Below are positions 43,723 through 52,764 of a stretch of DNA of 64,000 nucleotides, in pieces (position 1 is the first letter of the stretch; every line of letters starts with the position of its first letter). The notes beneath the pieces are model-generated. The model was not told the DNA's origin. It did not search any database and saw only the letters and a program-made list of their open reading frames with translations. Source of the DNA: Roseovarius sp. THAF9. Lineage in GTDB: Bacteria; Pseudomonadota; Alphaproteobacteria; Rhodobacterales; Rhodobacteraceae. Position numbers and translations under genes: made by a program. The stretch is from assembly GCF_009363715.1 (NCBI RefSeq), contig NZ_CP045406.1:62001-126000 (forward strand). Direction: 5' to 3'.

Positions 43723-44778
43723 ATGACCCAAAATGATGCCACCCGGCCTGCCATTCGGTGCAACTCCGTCTGGCAGGTCTTCGGATCCGGAGCCCGAGAC
43801 CATCTGGACAAGGCACTGACCCAAACCGGCCATGATGCCGAAGCTGCCGCGCAGTCCCTGCGCGGCCTGCGCCTCGTTCCAGCCGTACAAGATGCAACCT
43901 TCGACGTCCAGAGTGGTGAATTGTTCGTCATCATGGGGCTTTCGGGGTCGGGAAAGTCAACATTGATACGCTGTATCTCCCGCCTGATTGAAGCGACGGG
44001 CGGAGAAATCCTCATAGACGGCGACAACATCTTGGAAGCCAGCAAATCCCGCATGACCGAGCTGCGCCGGGGAAAGCTTGGTATGGTGTTCCAGCATTTC
44101 GGCTTGTTCCCGCACATGACAGTCGCCGAAAATGTTGCGTTTCCGCTCAAGATGCAGGGCCGCGCCAAGGCGGACCGTGTCGAGCGCGCCCACGAAGTCC
44201 TGGAGCTCGTGGGACTGGCCGGACGCGAGAAAGCATACCCCCGCGAGCTCTCGGGCGGTCAGCGCCAACGTGTCGGGATCGCGCGGTCCCTCGCCGCCAA
44301 CCCCGATATCTGGTTCTTGGACGAGCCATTTTCCGCGCTCGACCCGCTTATCCGCCGTCAGCTTCAAGACGAATTCGTCGAAATCCAGGCCAGGCTGAAA
44401 AAATCCATCGTGTTTATCACACACGATATAGCCGAAGCGCTCAAGATCGCCGACCGGATCGCGATCATGCGCGACGGCAAAATCGTGCAGATCGGTACGC
44501 CCGCTGAAATCGTGCTCAACCCGGTTGATGATTACGTCCGAGAATTCTCCAAGGATGTGGCCAAGGGGCGGCACGCCCGGGTCCAATCGGTCATGCGACC
44601 CGTCAACGGAGTCATTCCGGATGGTCCGGCCCTGCGGCAGGACATGACACTCGAAGCGGCACTCGCAACCTGTATCGCCAAGTATGCGCCCGTTCCGGTC
44701 CACGATGCCGGTGGCAACCTTATTGGCACGGTCGATCCCAGCGATCTGGCATCTGCACTTCAAGCCGAGGATCCATGA
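43723..44778 (+). CDS. Glycine betaine-type ABC transporter ATP-binding protein (ProV-like)
   Basis: 351 residues from the ATG at 43723. Walker A GLSGSGKST, Q-loop MVFQHFGLFPH, signature LSGGQRQRVGIARSL, Walker B WFLDEPFSALDPL, H-loop FITHDIAEA. The N-terminus carries the ProV-type segment before the core (VWQVFGSGARDHLDKAL) and the C-terminus a CBS-like tail (VQSVMRPVNGVI, VPVHDAGGNLIGTVDPSD), as in osmotically regulated ProV. Its stop overlaps the permease start by four bases. Confidence 0.92.
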   Translation: MTQNDATRPAIRCNSVWQVFGSGARDHLDKALTQTGHDAEAAAQSLRGLRLVPAVQDATFDVQSGELFVIMGLSGSGKSTLIRCISRLIEATGGEILIDGDNILEASKSRMTELRRGKLGMVFQHFGLFPHMTVAENVAFPLKMQGRAKADRVERAHEVLELVGLAGREKAYPRELSGGQRQRVGIARSLAANPDIWFLDEPFSALDPLIRRQLQDEFVEIQARLKKSIVFITHDIAEALKIADRIAIMRDGKIVQIGTPAEIVLNPVDDYVREFSKDVAKGRHARVQSVMRPVNGVIPDGPALRQDMTLEAALATCIAKYAPVPVHDAGGNLIGTVDPSDLASALQAEDP

Positions 44779-46847
44779 CAATCCAGAGTGATATCGCCAC
44801 AGTGCCCGATGGTCCGCGACGCCTCGGTCGTGGTGCCCTTGCAGCGCTTATCGTTCTTGCAACCGGAGCGATTTGCATGGCGCTGACACCTTACCTTTCG
44901 TGGCTCGTGAAGTTTCCCGAGGCATGGACACTCCCCGTCACCGAATGGGTGGATGCTGGCGTCGGGTGGTTCCTCAACCTGATCAAGCCACTCGCCAGGG
45001 TGTTCTCATCACTTTTGACCTATCCGATGGACTGGGCAAACGCGTTCTGGACCCAGACTCATTGGCTCACCATCGTGGCGGGGATTACCGCCCTGGGATG
45101 GTTCATTGGCGGCACCGGCTACGCCGTCCTTGGCCTGATCGGAATGATCTTCGTATTGGCGACTGGTTTCTGGGTCGAGGGGATGCGTACGCTGGCACTC
45201 GTCACTGTTTCCGTCCCACTGGCGCTTATCGCCGGCGCGGCCACCGGCATCTTGGCGAACGAAATTCCCCGTTTGAAACCAGCGGTTCAGGCGACCCTCG
45301 ACGTTATGCAGACAGTCCCGACATTCGCCTACCTCACACCGCTCCTCGTTCTTTTCGGCTTCGGCCCGGTCGTCGGCCTGATCGCATCGGCAATCTATGC
45401 CGCACCGCCCATGGCGCGAAACGTGCTACTCGGCCTTGAGCGGGTCGAGCCCGACATCAAGGAAGCGGCAGTCATGAGCGGTGGCAACCGCATTCAGCAA
45501 CTGTTTCTCGTCGAACTCCCTTCGGCAAAAGCACAGATCATGGTGGGCGTGAACCAATGCCTCATGGCAGCCCTTAGCATGGTCATCATCGCGGCAGTCA
45601 TTGGCGGCTTCGACGATATCGGCTGGGAAGTTCTGCTGACCATGCGCAAAGCGCAGTTTGGCCCCAGCCTTTTGGCCGGGTTCGTGATTGTCGTCTTCGC
45701 GGTGATCATCGACCGGATGAGCGGCAAGCTTGCCGAGGACCAGCAACGCCACGACATCCGTGTCGCCCTCGCGCTATTCCTGCTCGGCGTCGGCGCCGCG
45801 CTTGTATTCGGCGGGATCATTCCGGAAAGCGGCACGATCAATGTTCTGCAACCAGTTGCAGGCTGGCTTGACACCACGCTGTCGAAAGTCCTCGCTGCAA
45901 ATGCAGCGACACTCGACACCATCAAGAACGGGGCGATGTACTACGTCCTGCTTCCTCTACGCATCGGGTTCGACGGCGCTGTCCTGCCATTTACATGGGG
46001 CTTCCAATGGACATCCCCGTTGAGCGCGACATTTTTCGCCGGCGCAGCCATCCTCGCGATCCTTGGCATCCTACGCGGAAAAATAACGCTCGGTCTTGTG
46101 ATCTTCATCCTGGCAGGCGTCTTGGAAACCGGCATCACCGACCTCCCTTGGCCGTTCGTCCTGATCGCCGCGGCCATGATCGGTTGGGTCGCGGGCGGAC
46201 GAAGCCTCTCGGTCTTCTCGGCACTTATGCTTGCGTTCATCCTATTCAGCGGTCTTTGGGACCAGGCTCTGCTTTCGATCTACCTCTCGGGCGCGTCCGT
46301 TTTCACGTGCGCCCTGCTCGGCGGCGGCATCGGACTGATCTGCGCTGTCAGTCCCTTGGCATGGCGCGTGATGCGACCGGTTTGCGACATGCTTCAGACC
46401 ATTCCGCTTTTCGTCTTTCTCATTCCAGTTCTCATGTTTTTCCAGATCGGCGAGTTTTCGGCATTCCTGGCGATCTGCCTTTACGCGATTGTTCCGATGA
46501 TCCGCTACACGCGGCACGGCTTGATCAGTACCCCGGACGAACTCGTCGAGGCAGCCGTTTCCTCTGGCGCAACGCAATCGCAGACACTCTTCGAAATCCG
46601 CCTCCCCTACGCTGTCCCGACAATCCTCTTGGGGCTGAACCAGACGATCCTGTACGCATTCGCAATGCTCGTAATAGCAGCCCTTATCGGCACGACTGGT
46701 CTGGGCCAGTCGATCTACTTGGCTCTTGGTCAGGCGGATGTCGGTCTCGGCATTACTGCCGGTGCCGCGATGGCGGTACTTGCGATAGTGGCCGACAGGC
46801 TCGTCCAGGGGTTCGCAACGGAAAAACGTCGAGCCCTCGGGCTTTGA
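44775..46847 (+). CDS. Fused double permease of a glycine betaine-type ABC transporter (tandem ProW)
   Basis: 690 residues, nearly twice the usual ProW length. Two homologous permease halves each hold an EAA-type loop: EAAVMSGGNRIQQLFLVELP in the first, EAAVSSGATQSQTLFEIRLP in the second, each with ~6 transmembrane segments. Each half also has a periplasm-facing prelude (PMDWANAFW; ATLDTIKNGAMYYVLLPLR). The protein would supply the whole membrane pore as one chain in place of a homodimer. There is no frameshift, and both EAA loops look functional. Confidence 0.92.
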   Translation: MTIQSDIATVPDGPRRLGRGALAALIVLATGAICMALTPYLSWLVKFPEAWTLPVTEWVDAGVGWFLNLIKPLARVFSSLLTYPMDWANAFWTQTHWLTIVAGITALGWFIGGTGYAVLGLIGMIFVLATGFWVEGMRTLALVTVSVPLALIAGAATGILANEIPRLKPAVQATLDVMQTVPTFAYLTPLLVLFGFGPVVGLIASAIYAAPPMARNVLLGLERVEPDIKEAAVMSGGNRIQQLFLVELPSAKAQIMVGVNQCLMAALSMVIIAAVIGGFDDIGWEVLLTMRKAQFGPSLLAGFVIVVFAVIIDRMSGKLAEDQQRHDIRVALALFLLGVGAALVFGGIIPESGTINVLQPVAGWLDTTLSKVLAANAATLDTIKNGAMYYVLLPLRIGFDGAVLPFTWGFQWTSPLSATFFAGAAILAILGILRGKITLGLVIFILAGVLETGITDLPWPFVLIAAAMIGWVAGGRSLSVFSALMLAFILFSGLWDQALLSIYLSGASVFTCALLGGGIGLICAVSPLAWRVMRPVCDMLQTIPLFVFLIPVLMFFQIGEFSAFLAICLYAIVPMIRYTRHGLISTPDELVEAAVSSGATQSQTLFEIRLPYAVPTILLGLNQTILYAFAMLVIAALIGTTGLGQSIYLALGQADVGLGITAGAAMAVLAIVADRLVQGFATEKRRALGL

Positions 46848-46879
46848 AGAAAATAGGCAGACAATAGCAGAAGCACGAT

Positions 46880-47875
46880 ATGACAAAGAACTGGATACCG
46901 CGCGGGATCGCATTCTGCGAATTCGAACAGGAGTTCCAAACGGAAAGCTTCACCTTCGTGTTGTTGCCCGAATTCTCAATGAACGCTTTCAGTTCCGCCG
47001 TCGAACCACTGCGTCTCGCCAACCAGCTAACGGGCAAGGAAATATTTCACTGGCGTTGCGTATCGGAGGACGGACAACCGGTAGAATGCTCCAATGGCGT
47101 AACCGTCGGAGTGAACGGAACCATGGAAGATATTTCCGCCACCGACGCCGTTCTCGTATGCTCGGGCGTGAACCCGGAAAAAAATGCTTCGAGAAAGGTC
47201 GCCGACCACATCCGACGCCTGTGGCGGCAAGGCCAAACAGTTGGCGGCATATGCACGGGCGCCTATACATTGGCGCAAGCAGGCATCCTGCAAGGCAGCG
47301 CGTTCACACTGCATTGGGAAAACCTTCTCGCGTTTCAGGAGCGGTATCCTCAGCTCGAAGCGTCAGATCAAATCTATACCTTTGACCGACGGATTTGGAC
47401 ATGTGCCGGAGGCAGCGCCCCTACGGATATGATGATTTGCCATATACGCCGATGCTACGGCAGCCTGCTAGCGGGCACCATTTCCAGCATGTGTTTGCAC
47501 GACGTTGCCAGGCACCGCCAGCAAAGGCAAAAATCCAGCTTGGCTGCTACATTCAACGTTAAGAGCCGCAAGCTGATTGAGATCGCCGAGTTTATGGAAA
47601 CGCATCTGGACGAATTGGGAAGCCTGGACGATGTTGCTTATCGTTTCGGGATATCTCGTCGCCAGATGGAAAGGCTTTTCCGAAAGTATATGGCGACCAC
47701 GCCGAAGAAATTCGTAATTTTGTCACGGCTCTATCGCGCACGGTCGCTCATGTCCGATACAAACATAAGCGTCACCGACGCAGCGGCCGCTTGCGGGTTC
47801 AGCTCTGCATCCCATTTTTCAAGAAGGTTCAGAGACATTTTCGGCGTTTCCCCGCAGGACTACTCTGCATCCTGA
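46880..47875 (+). CDS. GlxA-type AraC-family regulator (GbdR/CdhR-like)
   Basis: 331 residues: sensor domain with FTFVLLPEFSMNAFSSAVEPLRLANQL, VGGICTGAYTLAQAG and RIWTCAGGSAPTDMM, then AraC HTH motifs SLDDVAYRFGISRRQMERLF and ISVTDAAAACGFSSASHFSR. The N-terminal phrase 'SSAVEPLRLAN' is typical of GbdR/CdhR-type regulators of betaine and carnitine genes. It follows the permease gene by 32 bp and may be cotranscribed, giving feedback control of the importer. Confidence 0.9.
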   Translation: MTKNWIPRGIAFCEFEQEFQTESFTFVLLPEFSMNAFSSAVEPLRLANQLTGKEIFHWRCVSEDGQPVECSNGVTVGVNGTMEDISATDAVLVCSGVNPEKNASRKVADHIRRLWRQGQTVGGICTGAYTLAQAGILQGSAFTLHWENLLAFQERYPQLEASDQIYTFDRRIWTCAGGSAPTDMMICHIRRCYGSLLAGTISSMCLHDVARHRQQRQKSSLAATFNVKSRKLIEIAEFMETHLDELGSLDDVAYRFGISRRQMERLFRKYMATTPKKFVILSRLYRARSLMSDTNISVTDAAAACGFSSASHFSRRFRDIFGVSPQDYSAS

Positions 47876-48179
47876 GGCGCAATTCTTCTCACAACTAACG
47901 AACCTTCAAATTGCCAACGCTGCGGTGCATCCTCGACAATCGGTCTTGCGTAGCGCCTTGAAGGAATAGTCGGAAGGGCGAAGCGCGCTCTCCGTTGTGA
48001 AGGTCTCGGCCCGATCCGGCCGTTGATGGACACAGATGTCGCTTTACTGAATTATCGAGATCTCAGTCATTCGTTGAGCTCACAGCATGATTTACACCCT
48101 CACAACGAAGCGCGGAGATCGCGTTCCAAACGCCAGACGGACGTCATGGCTGACTATAGACCAGTTGCGTGAGGGATCA
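47876..48179. other. Intergenic region between converging regulator and MFS genes
   Basis: These 304 bases hold no supported gene and no obvious terminator hairpin. Confidence 0.4.
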
Positions 48180-49430
48180 TCACTCGTTCTCCCCTTCCCC
48201 TTCCTGCTCGGTCGTCCACTCGGTTACCGCGGTCACGGCCACCTGCGACGCGTTCGGCGAAAGCGAAACATAGTCTCCCGCCTCGTCCGCAGGGGGCGCA
48301 GAGCGGACCGTCATGCGATAGGCGCACCAGGCAGCGATCGCGAGGAAGGTGCCGGCGATGAACAGCCAGAACCCATCATCGCCGATGAAATCCATCATCT
48401 GGCCCGTGACAAGTGGCCCGGCAATAGCGCCGAGGCCATAAATGAAGATCATTCCGCCCGAGGCCGCGGGCATGTCCTCGAGCTCCAGATAGTCGTTGCA
48501 ATAGGCGATCAGCAACGAATAGAGCGGCGAGGCCATGCCGCCCATGATAACCCCCGTGCCCAGCAGGACCGGAAAACTCGGACCAAAGAGCCACGGTATC
48601 AAGCTGGCGACGCCGCCGACCACGGCGACCCCGAGGATCAGCAGGCGCCGGTCAAAGATGTCCGACAGCCAGCCCACTGGGACCTGGAACAGGATGGAGC
48701 CAACGAAGATGGAGGCCACGAAGAGCGTGATCCGGCCCGTCGAAAGACCGATCTCGCTGCCATAGACCGAGGCCATGCCGAGCTGAGCCGCGAACACGCC
48801 GCCCAGCAGCAGTGTTCCTACCGTCGCGAGAGGCGAAGTGTAGTAGAGCCGCTTGAGGCTCATCGGCTTGATGTTTTCCGCGAATGGCACGGGGCTTGCC
48901 GACAGCAGGATCGGCGCGAAGGAGAGAGACACCAGGATGGAGGCGACCGCGAACACCGTGAAGGTCTCGACGGGTATCACGCCGACCAACACCTGCGCGC
49001 CGACCATACCGAAGGTCTGCGCCAGCATATAAGCCGACAGGATGGTCCCGCGCGTCGTGTTCGTCGCCTTGTCGTTCAGCCAGCTTTCGGCAGAGACGTA
49101 GACCCCCGACAGACAGAACCCCAGCAACAGGCGGATGAGCGCCCAGGCCCAGGGTTCCACAAATATCGGAAAGGCAATCAGGCCCGCGGACATGAAGGAG
49201 CCCAAAGCCGCGAAGACCCGCACGTGACCGACACTGCGGATAAAACTCGACGCCATCCGAGAGCCGATCAGGAAGCCGACAAAATAGGCAGAGGTCACGA
49301 TCGACAGCTCGAATGTCGAGAACCCTTCCAGCCCGCCGCGCACACCCATCAGTGTGGATTGCATGCCATTGCCGATCATGATGAGAAACACGCCGAAAAG
49401 CAGGGCCCAGACGTGCAGGATGACTGTCAT
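48180..49430 (-). CDS. MFS transporter (YcaD-like), second paralogue
   Basis: 416 residues from the ATG at 49430, preferred over 49448 because GAGG lies eight bases upstream. About 12 transmembrane segments; MFS loops ASSFIRSVGHVRVF and GWLSDIFDRRLL; ESWLN in TM4. It shares the overall pattern with the transporter at 21317-22600. A long open frame on the opposite strand (48087-49532) is a codon-bias shadow. The substrate is unknown; flanking betaine and amino-acid transporters do not decide it. Confidence 0.87.
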   Translation of the reverse strand: MTVILHVWALLFGVFLIMIGNGMQSTLMGVRGGLEGFSTFELSIVTSAYFVGFLIGSRMASSFIRSVGHVRVFAALGSFMSAGLIAFPIFVEPWAWALIRLLLGFCLSGVYVSAESWLNDKATNTTRGTILSAYMLAQTFGMVGAQVLVGVIPVETFTVFAVASILVSLSFAPILLSASPVPFAENIKPMSLKRLYYTSPLATVGTLLLGGVFAAQLGMASVYGSEIGLSTGRITLFVASIFVGSILFQVPVGWLSDIFDRRLLILGVAVVGGVASLIPWLFGPSFPVLLGTGVIMGGMASPLYSLLIAYCNDYLELEDMPAASGGMIFIYGLGAIAGPLVTGQMMDFIGDDGFWLFIAGTFLAIAAWCAYRMTVRSAPPADEAGDYVSLSPNASQVAVTAVTEWTTEQEGEGENE

Positions 49431-49989
49431 TTCCGGACCTCGCGGCATTCGGGCGGCTGTTCACGGACCCTTGGGCCAGGCATCCGCGGGCGAACCCAAC
49501 AGCTTCGGTTCCGCGATTGCAAGCGTAGATGAGAGCGGCCAACGGCAATTATACGTCGTTGTCTGGAAGATGATCGCTATTCGCAGGCTTCCAGTCTTTC
49601 GGCGCTCTTCGCGCACCCGCGTTAGATCGAGAACCCCCAAAAGGCTCGCCGCGCTGCAATTTGCTCAATCACGCCTACGAGATCAATGCTTCGCGTGATC
49701 CCGATGAACAGCGCGAGTGCCGGGCTTAGTGGTCGTTGCCAATGCCGAGGTGCGCTGGACCAGCTCACGCTCAATTAAGTGGTACGTGAAGTTCAGGTAT
49801 GCAGCACTTCTTCCGTTCTGGGTTTTCCGAAGGGCATGGAACATTACACCCTACCTAAGATCTTTCAGGGAACCAAAGTGCGCCGGAGGTATTTATCACG
49901 TGGACAGCATCCTTTTTCCACCAGTTTGGTTGTGGGTCGACAATTGCATGGGCACGTATGCCCTTCAAACGGCCACAAGGAGCCAGAAA
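49431..49989. other. Intergenic region upstream of the amino-acid importer
   Basis: No gene can be supported in these 559 bases. A frame in phase with the downstream binding protein extends back to 49717, but it lacks a ribosome binding site and would bury the signal peptide. Promoter and regulatory sites for the two divergent genes must lie here; I cannot pinpoint them. Confidence 0.4.
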
Positions 49990-50754
49990 ATGCTGAAACA
50001 GATCCTCCCCGCCATCTCCGTCGCAGCCACCATCGCTGGTGCGCCGGTCTTGGCGCAAGACACCGAAACGCTGCGCGTTGGCATGTCCGGCGGCTACTTC
50101 CCCTTCACCTTCGTGCGCCAGGACGAATTGCAAGGGTTCGAAGTCGATGTGATGAATGCCGTCGGAGAAGAAGCCGGGCTCGAGATCGAGTTCGAGACGA
50201 TGTCCTTTTCGGGCCTCATCGGAGCGCTTGAAGCTGAGCGGATCGACACGATCGCAAACCAGATCACGATCACGCCCGAGCGAGAGGCCAAGTTCATCTT
50301 CACGCAGCCCTACGTGGTTGATGGCGCCCAGGTCGTGACGCGTGAAGGCAACTCGGAAATCGAAGGCATCGAGGATCTTTCTGGCAAGACCGTTGCCGTC
50401 AACCTCGGCTCGAACTTCGAGCAATTGCTGCGCGATCTGCCGAACGCCGATGAAATCGACATACGGACGTATGAGTCCAATATAGAGCAGGATACGGCGC
50501 TCGGGCGTGTTGATGCCTTTGTGATGGACCGCGTTTCCTCGGCGCAAGTGATCGCGGAGAGCCCTCTCCCGCTGGAACTGGCGGGCGCGCCATTTTCCGA
50601 AATCCGCAATGCGCTCCCCTTTCGCAGTGACGAGGCGGGACAGGCCATGCGCGACCGTGTCGATGCCGCGCTGACAAGTTTGCAGGAAGACGGCACGCTG
50701 ACCGAGATCTCGCATAAGTGGTTCGACAGCGATATCACGAAATCGGCGGAGTGA
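49990..50754 (+). CDS. Amino-acid ABC transporter substrate-binding protein (family 3)
   Basis: 254 residues; AAGGAG lies eight bases before the ATG. Sec signal peptide MLKQILPAISVAATIAGAPVLAQ. Family-3 motifs: LRVGMSGGYFPFTFV, LQGFEVDVMNAVGEEAGL, IANQITITPEREAKFIFTQPYV, GKTVAVNLGSNFEQLL, and the C-terminal LTEISHKWFDSDIT. The ligand is a polar amino acid or opine-like compound; the subgroup is not clear. It is first of a three-gene operon with permease and ATPase. Confidence 0.88.
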   Translation: MLKQILPAISVAATIAGAPVLAQDTETLRVGMSGGYFPFTFVRQDELQGFEVDVMNAVGEEAGLEIEFETMSFSGLIGALEAERIDTIANQITITPEREAKFIFTQPYVVDGAQVVTREGNSEIEGIEDLSGKTVAVNLGSNFEQLLRDLPNADEIDIRTYESNIEQDTALGRVDAFVMDRVSSAQVIAESPLPLELAGAPFSEIRNALPFRSDEAGQAMRDRVDAALTSLQEDGTLTEISHKWFDSDITKSAE

Positions 50755-50762
50755 ACTGAACC

Positions 50763-51437
50763 ATGCGGGCACTTGACCTCGACTACATGCTCGGGCTGGT
50801 GCCCGTTATCCTGGGCTATGTACCGCTCACCCTAATTATGGCCGGGGCCGGCATGGTGCTGGCGCTCATCCTCGGGTCGCTTCTGGCGGTTGAACGGGTA
50901 TTTAAGGTGCCGGTTCTGGACTGGCTGGTGATGCTTTTCATCAGCTTTTTTCGCGGCACACCGCTGCTCGTTCAACTCTTCCTGTTCTATTACGGGCTGC
51001 CTCAGGTGTTGTCCTTCCTGACCCAGATCAATGGCGTGACCGCGGCGATCATGGGGCTGACGCTCCACTTCTCCGCCTACATGGCAGAGAGCATCCGCGC
51101 GGCCATTGCAGGCGTCGACCGCAGCCAATGGGAGGCCGCGCAATCCATCGGTATGACTCAGGGCCAGATGATGCGCAGAATTGTTCTTCCGCAAGCAACA
51201 CGGATCGCCGCGCCGACGCTGGTCAACTACTTCATCGACATGATCAAGGGCACCTCGCTTGCCTTCACTCTGGGCGTGACCGAGATGATGGGCGCAGCAC
51301 AGAAGGAGGCGGCCGGGAGCTTCCTCTATTTCGAAGCCTTCCTCGTGGTGGCAATCATCTATTGGATCATCGTCGAGATACTGAATCAGGGTCAGCAACG
51401 GCTCGAGATCTGGTTGAACAAAGGATACGTGCGATGA
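50763..51437 (+). CDS. Amino-acid ABC transporter permease (HisM/GlnP type)
   Basis: 224 residues, about five transmembrane segments. FFRGTPLLVQLFLFYYGLP and the EAA loop WEAAQSIGMTQGQMMRRIVLP are diagnostic of the polar amino-acid permease family. It begins eight bases after the binding-protein stop; its own stop overlaps the ATPase ATG (ATGA). Only one permease gene is present, so the pore is a homodimer. Confidence 0.92.
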   Translation: MRALDLDYMLGLVPVILGYVPLTLIMAGAGMVLALILGSLLAVERVFKVPVLDWLVMLFISFFRGTPLLVQLFLFYYGLPQVLSFLTQINGVTAAIMGLTLHFSAYMAESIRAAIAGVDRSQWEAAQSIGMTQGQMMRRIVLPQATRIAAPTLVNYFIDMIKGTSLAFTLGVTEMMGAAQKEAAGSFLYFEAFLVVAIIYWIIVEILNQGQQRLEIWLNKGYVR

Positions 51438-52165
51438 TCAAGATCGAGGGACTGACCAAGCGCTTCAATGGCACACCAGTGCTGGACAACATCGACTTGA
51501 CGATTGAAGAGGGTGAGCGCGTCGTCGTGATCGGACCATCGGGCACGGGCAAATCCACATTGTTGCGCTGCGTCAACTTTCTCGACCGGCCGCAATCCGG
51601 CACCATCTCGATCGGCGGCCTCACGGTGGATACGGCACGTGCATCGCGCGCCGATATCCTTACCCTTCGGCGCTGCACGGCATTCGTGTTCCAGAACTAT
51701 GCCCTCTTTGCCAACAAGACCGCCAAGCAGAATATCATGGAGGCGCTGATAACCGTCCAGAAGCGTCCCCGAGACGAGGCCGAGCGTCGCGCAATGGAGG
51801 TGCTGGCCGAAACAGGGCTGGCCGAGAAGGCAGACAGCTACCCGGCGGCCCTTTCAGGCGGGCAACAGCAACGCGTCGGGATCGGCCGCGCCATGGCACT
51901 TGATGCGTCTCTGATGCTGTTTGACGAGCCTACCTCTGCGCTTGACCCCGAATGGGTAGGAGAAGTCCTCGACCTCATTCGACGGGTGGCCGAGCGTCGT
52001 CAGACCATGCTGATTGTAACCCACGAAATGCAGTTCGCGCGCGAGATTGCGGATCGCGTCATATTCATTGATGGGGGGCGTATTGTAGAGCAAGGTCCGC
52101 CCGAGAAAGTGCTGGGTCAGCCAAGAGATGAGCGGTTGAAGCGTTTTTTGAGAAGAGTGAAGTGA
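51434..52165 (+). CDS. Amino-acid ABC transporter ATP-binding protein (GlnQ/HisP type)
   Basis: 243 residues from the ATG at 51434, which overlaps the permease stop. Walker A GPSGTGKST, Q-loop FVFQNYALF, signature LSGGQQQRVGIGRAM, Walker B LMLFDEPTSALDPE, H-loop IVTHEMQFA. Two details differ from textbook GlnQ: FANKTAKQNIMEAL replaces the common FPHLTVLENV, and the product ends soon after the D-loop domain without an extra regulatory tail. Confidence 0.93.
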   Translation: MIKIEGLTKRFNGTPVLDNIDLTIEEGERVVVIGPSGTGKSTLLRCVNFLDRPQSGTISIGGLTVDTARASRADILTLRRCTAFVFQNYALFANKTAKQNIMEALITVQKRPRDEAERRAMEVLAETGLAEKADSYPAALSGGQQQRVGIGRAMALDASLMLFDEPTSALDPEWVGEVLDLIRRVAERRQTMLIVTHEMQFAREIADRVIFIDGGRIVEQGPPEKVLGQPRDERLKRFLRRVK

Positions 52166-52404
52166 ATGCCCAGTCGCAAATGGACGACCCTGCATCAAGT
52201 ATCAGATGCCACATCGCACGTGTGTACCTAGTTGTTTGGTATGAGGAACAGGTGTGAAAGATAGCCGGTAGACGCTTGTGTAGGATGCCTGAATTTCCAT
52301 GTAAAATATTCCCGCGTTGCCATTCACTTGGGTTGCGATCAGCGCCATCAGTGACCCAACCACGACTTCGACCAACAAAACTATTCCCAATTATCGACAA
52401 GAAA

Positions 52405-52436
52405 AAGCAGGCTTTTTGGAAATGCTAAGCCTGCTT
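52405..52436. repeat. Perfect 10-bp inverted repeat (possible hairpin)
   Basis: AAGCAGGCTT (52405-52414) and AAGCCTGCTT (52427-52436) are exact complements with a 12-base loop. It lies 240 bp after the amino-acid importer operon and 97 bp before a transposase fragment. The absence of a following T run argues against an intrinsic terminator; it may be part of an old transposon end. Confidence 0.45.
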
Positions 52437-52532
52437 GCCTCGCAAAGGCCCCGGCTAAGCCATTAACGTAGCTGCTTTTGGTTGGAAGAAATCGGCCAAT
52501 CTTTTCGGTTCCCTCCGAAGCGAGGCCGCACC

Positions 52533-52685
52533 ATGATCACCGAACTGAAGTCCGTCTGCGATGTCTGGACGAAGATGCCGACTGAACGTCAAGCGCGGCT
52601 TTTCCTCGAGAGCACCATATGGGGCGATGATCGGTTCTGTCCCCATTGCGACAGGTTGAGATGTGTATACTCTCGCTCAGGCTGA
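52533..52685 (+). pseudogene. IS1595-family transposase N-terminal fragment
   Basis: The frame ITELKSVCDVWTKMPTERQ with later FLESTIWGDDRFCPHCD is the start of IS1595-type transposases, which begin with a zinc-ribbon (CPHC). It stops after 50 residues and no catalytic domain follows. It is therefore a scar. The remainder of the 52166-52764 interval shows no gene. Confidence 0.7.
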
Positions 52686-52764
52686 AGGATCACCTTGTTC
52701 AGAATCGATTTCTGACCACGGGCAACAGTCTCAGTCGAATGTCGTTGCGAAACCTATGCTTGTT

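Noticed and set aside
48087..49532. Long plus-strand open frame (481 codons) opposite the second MFS gene
   Set aside because: The product is rich in Arg, Asp, Gln and His without motifs. The minus-strand frame encodes a clear 12-helix transporter; the open frame is a by-product of GC-rich codon bias.
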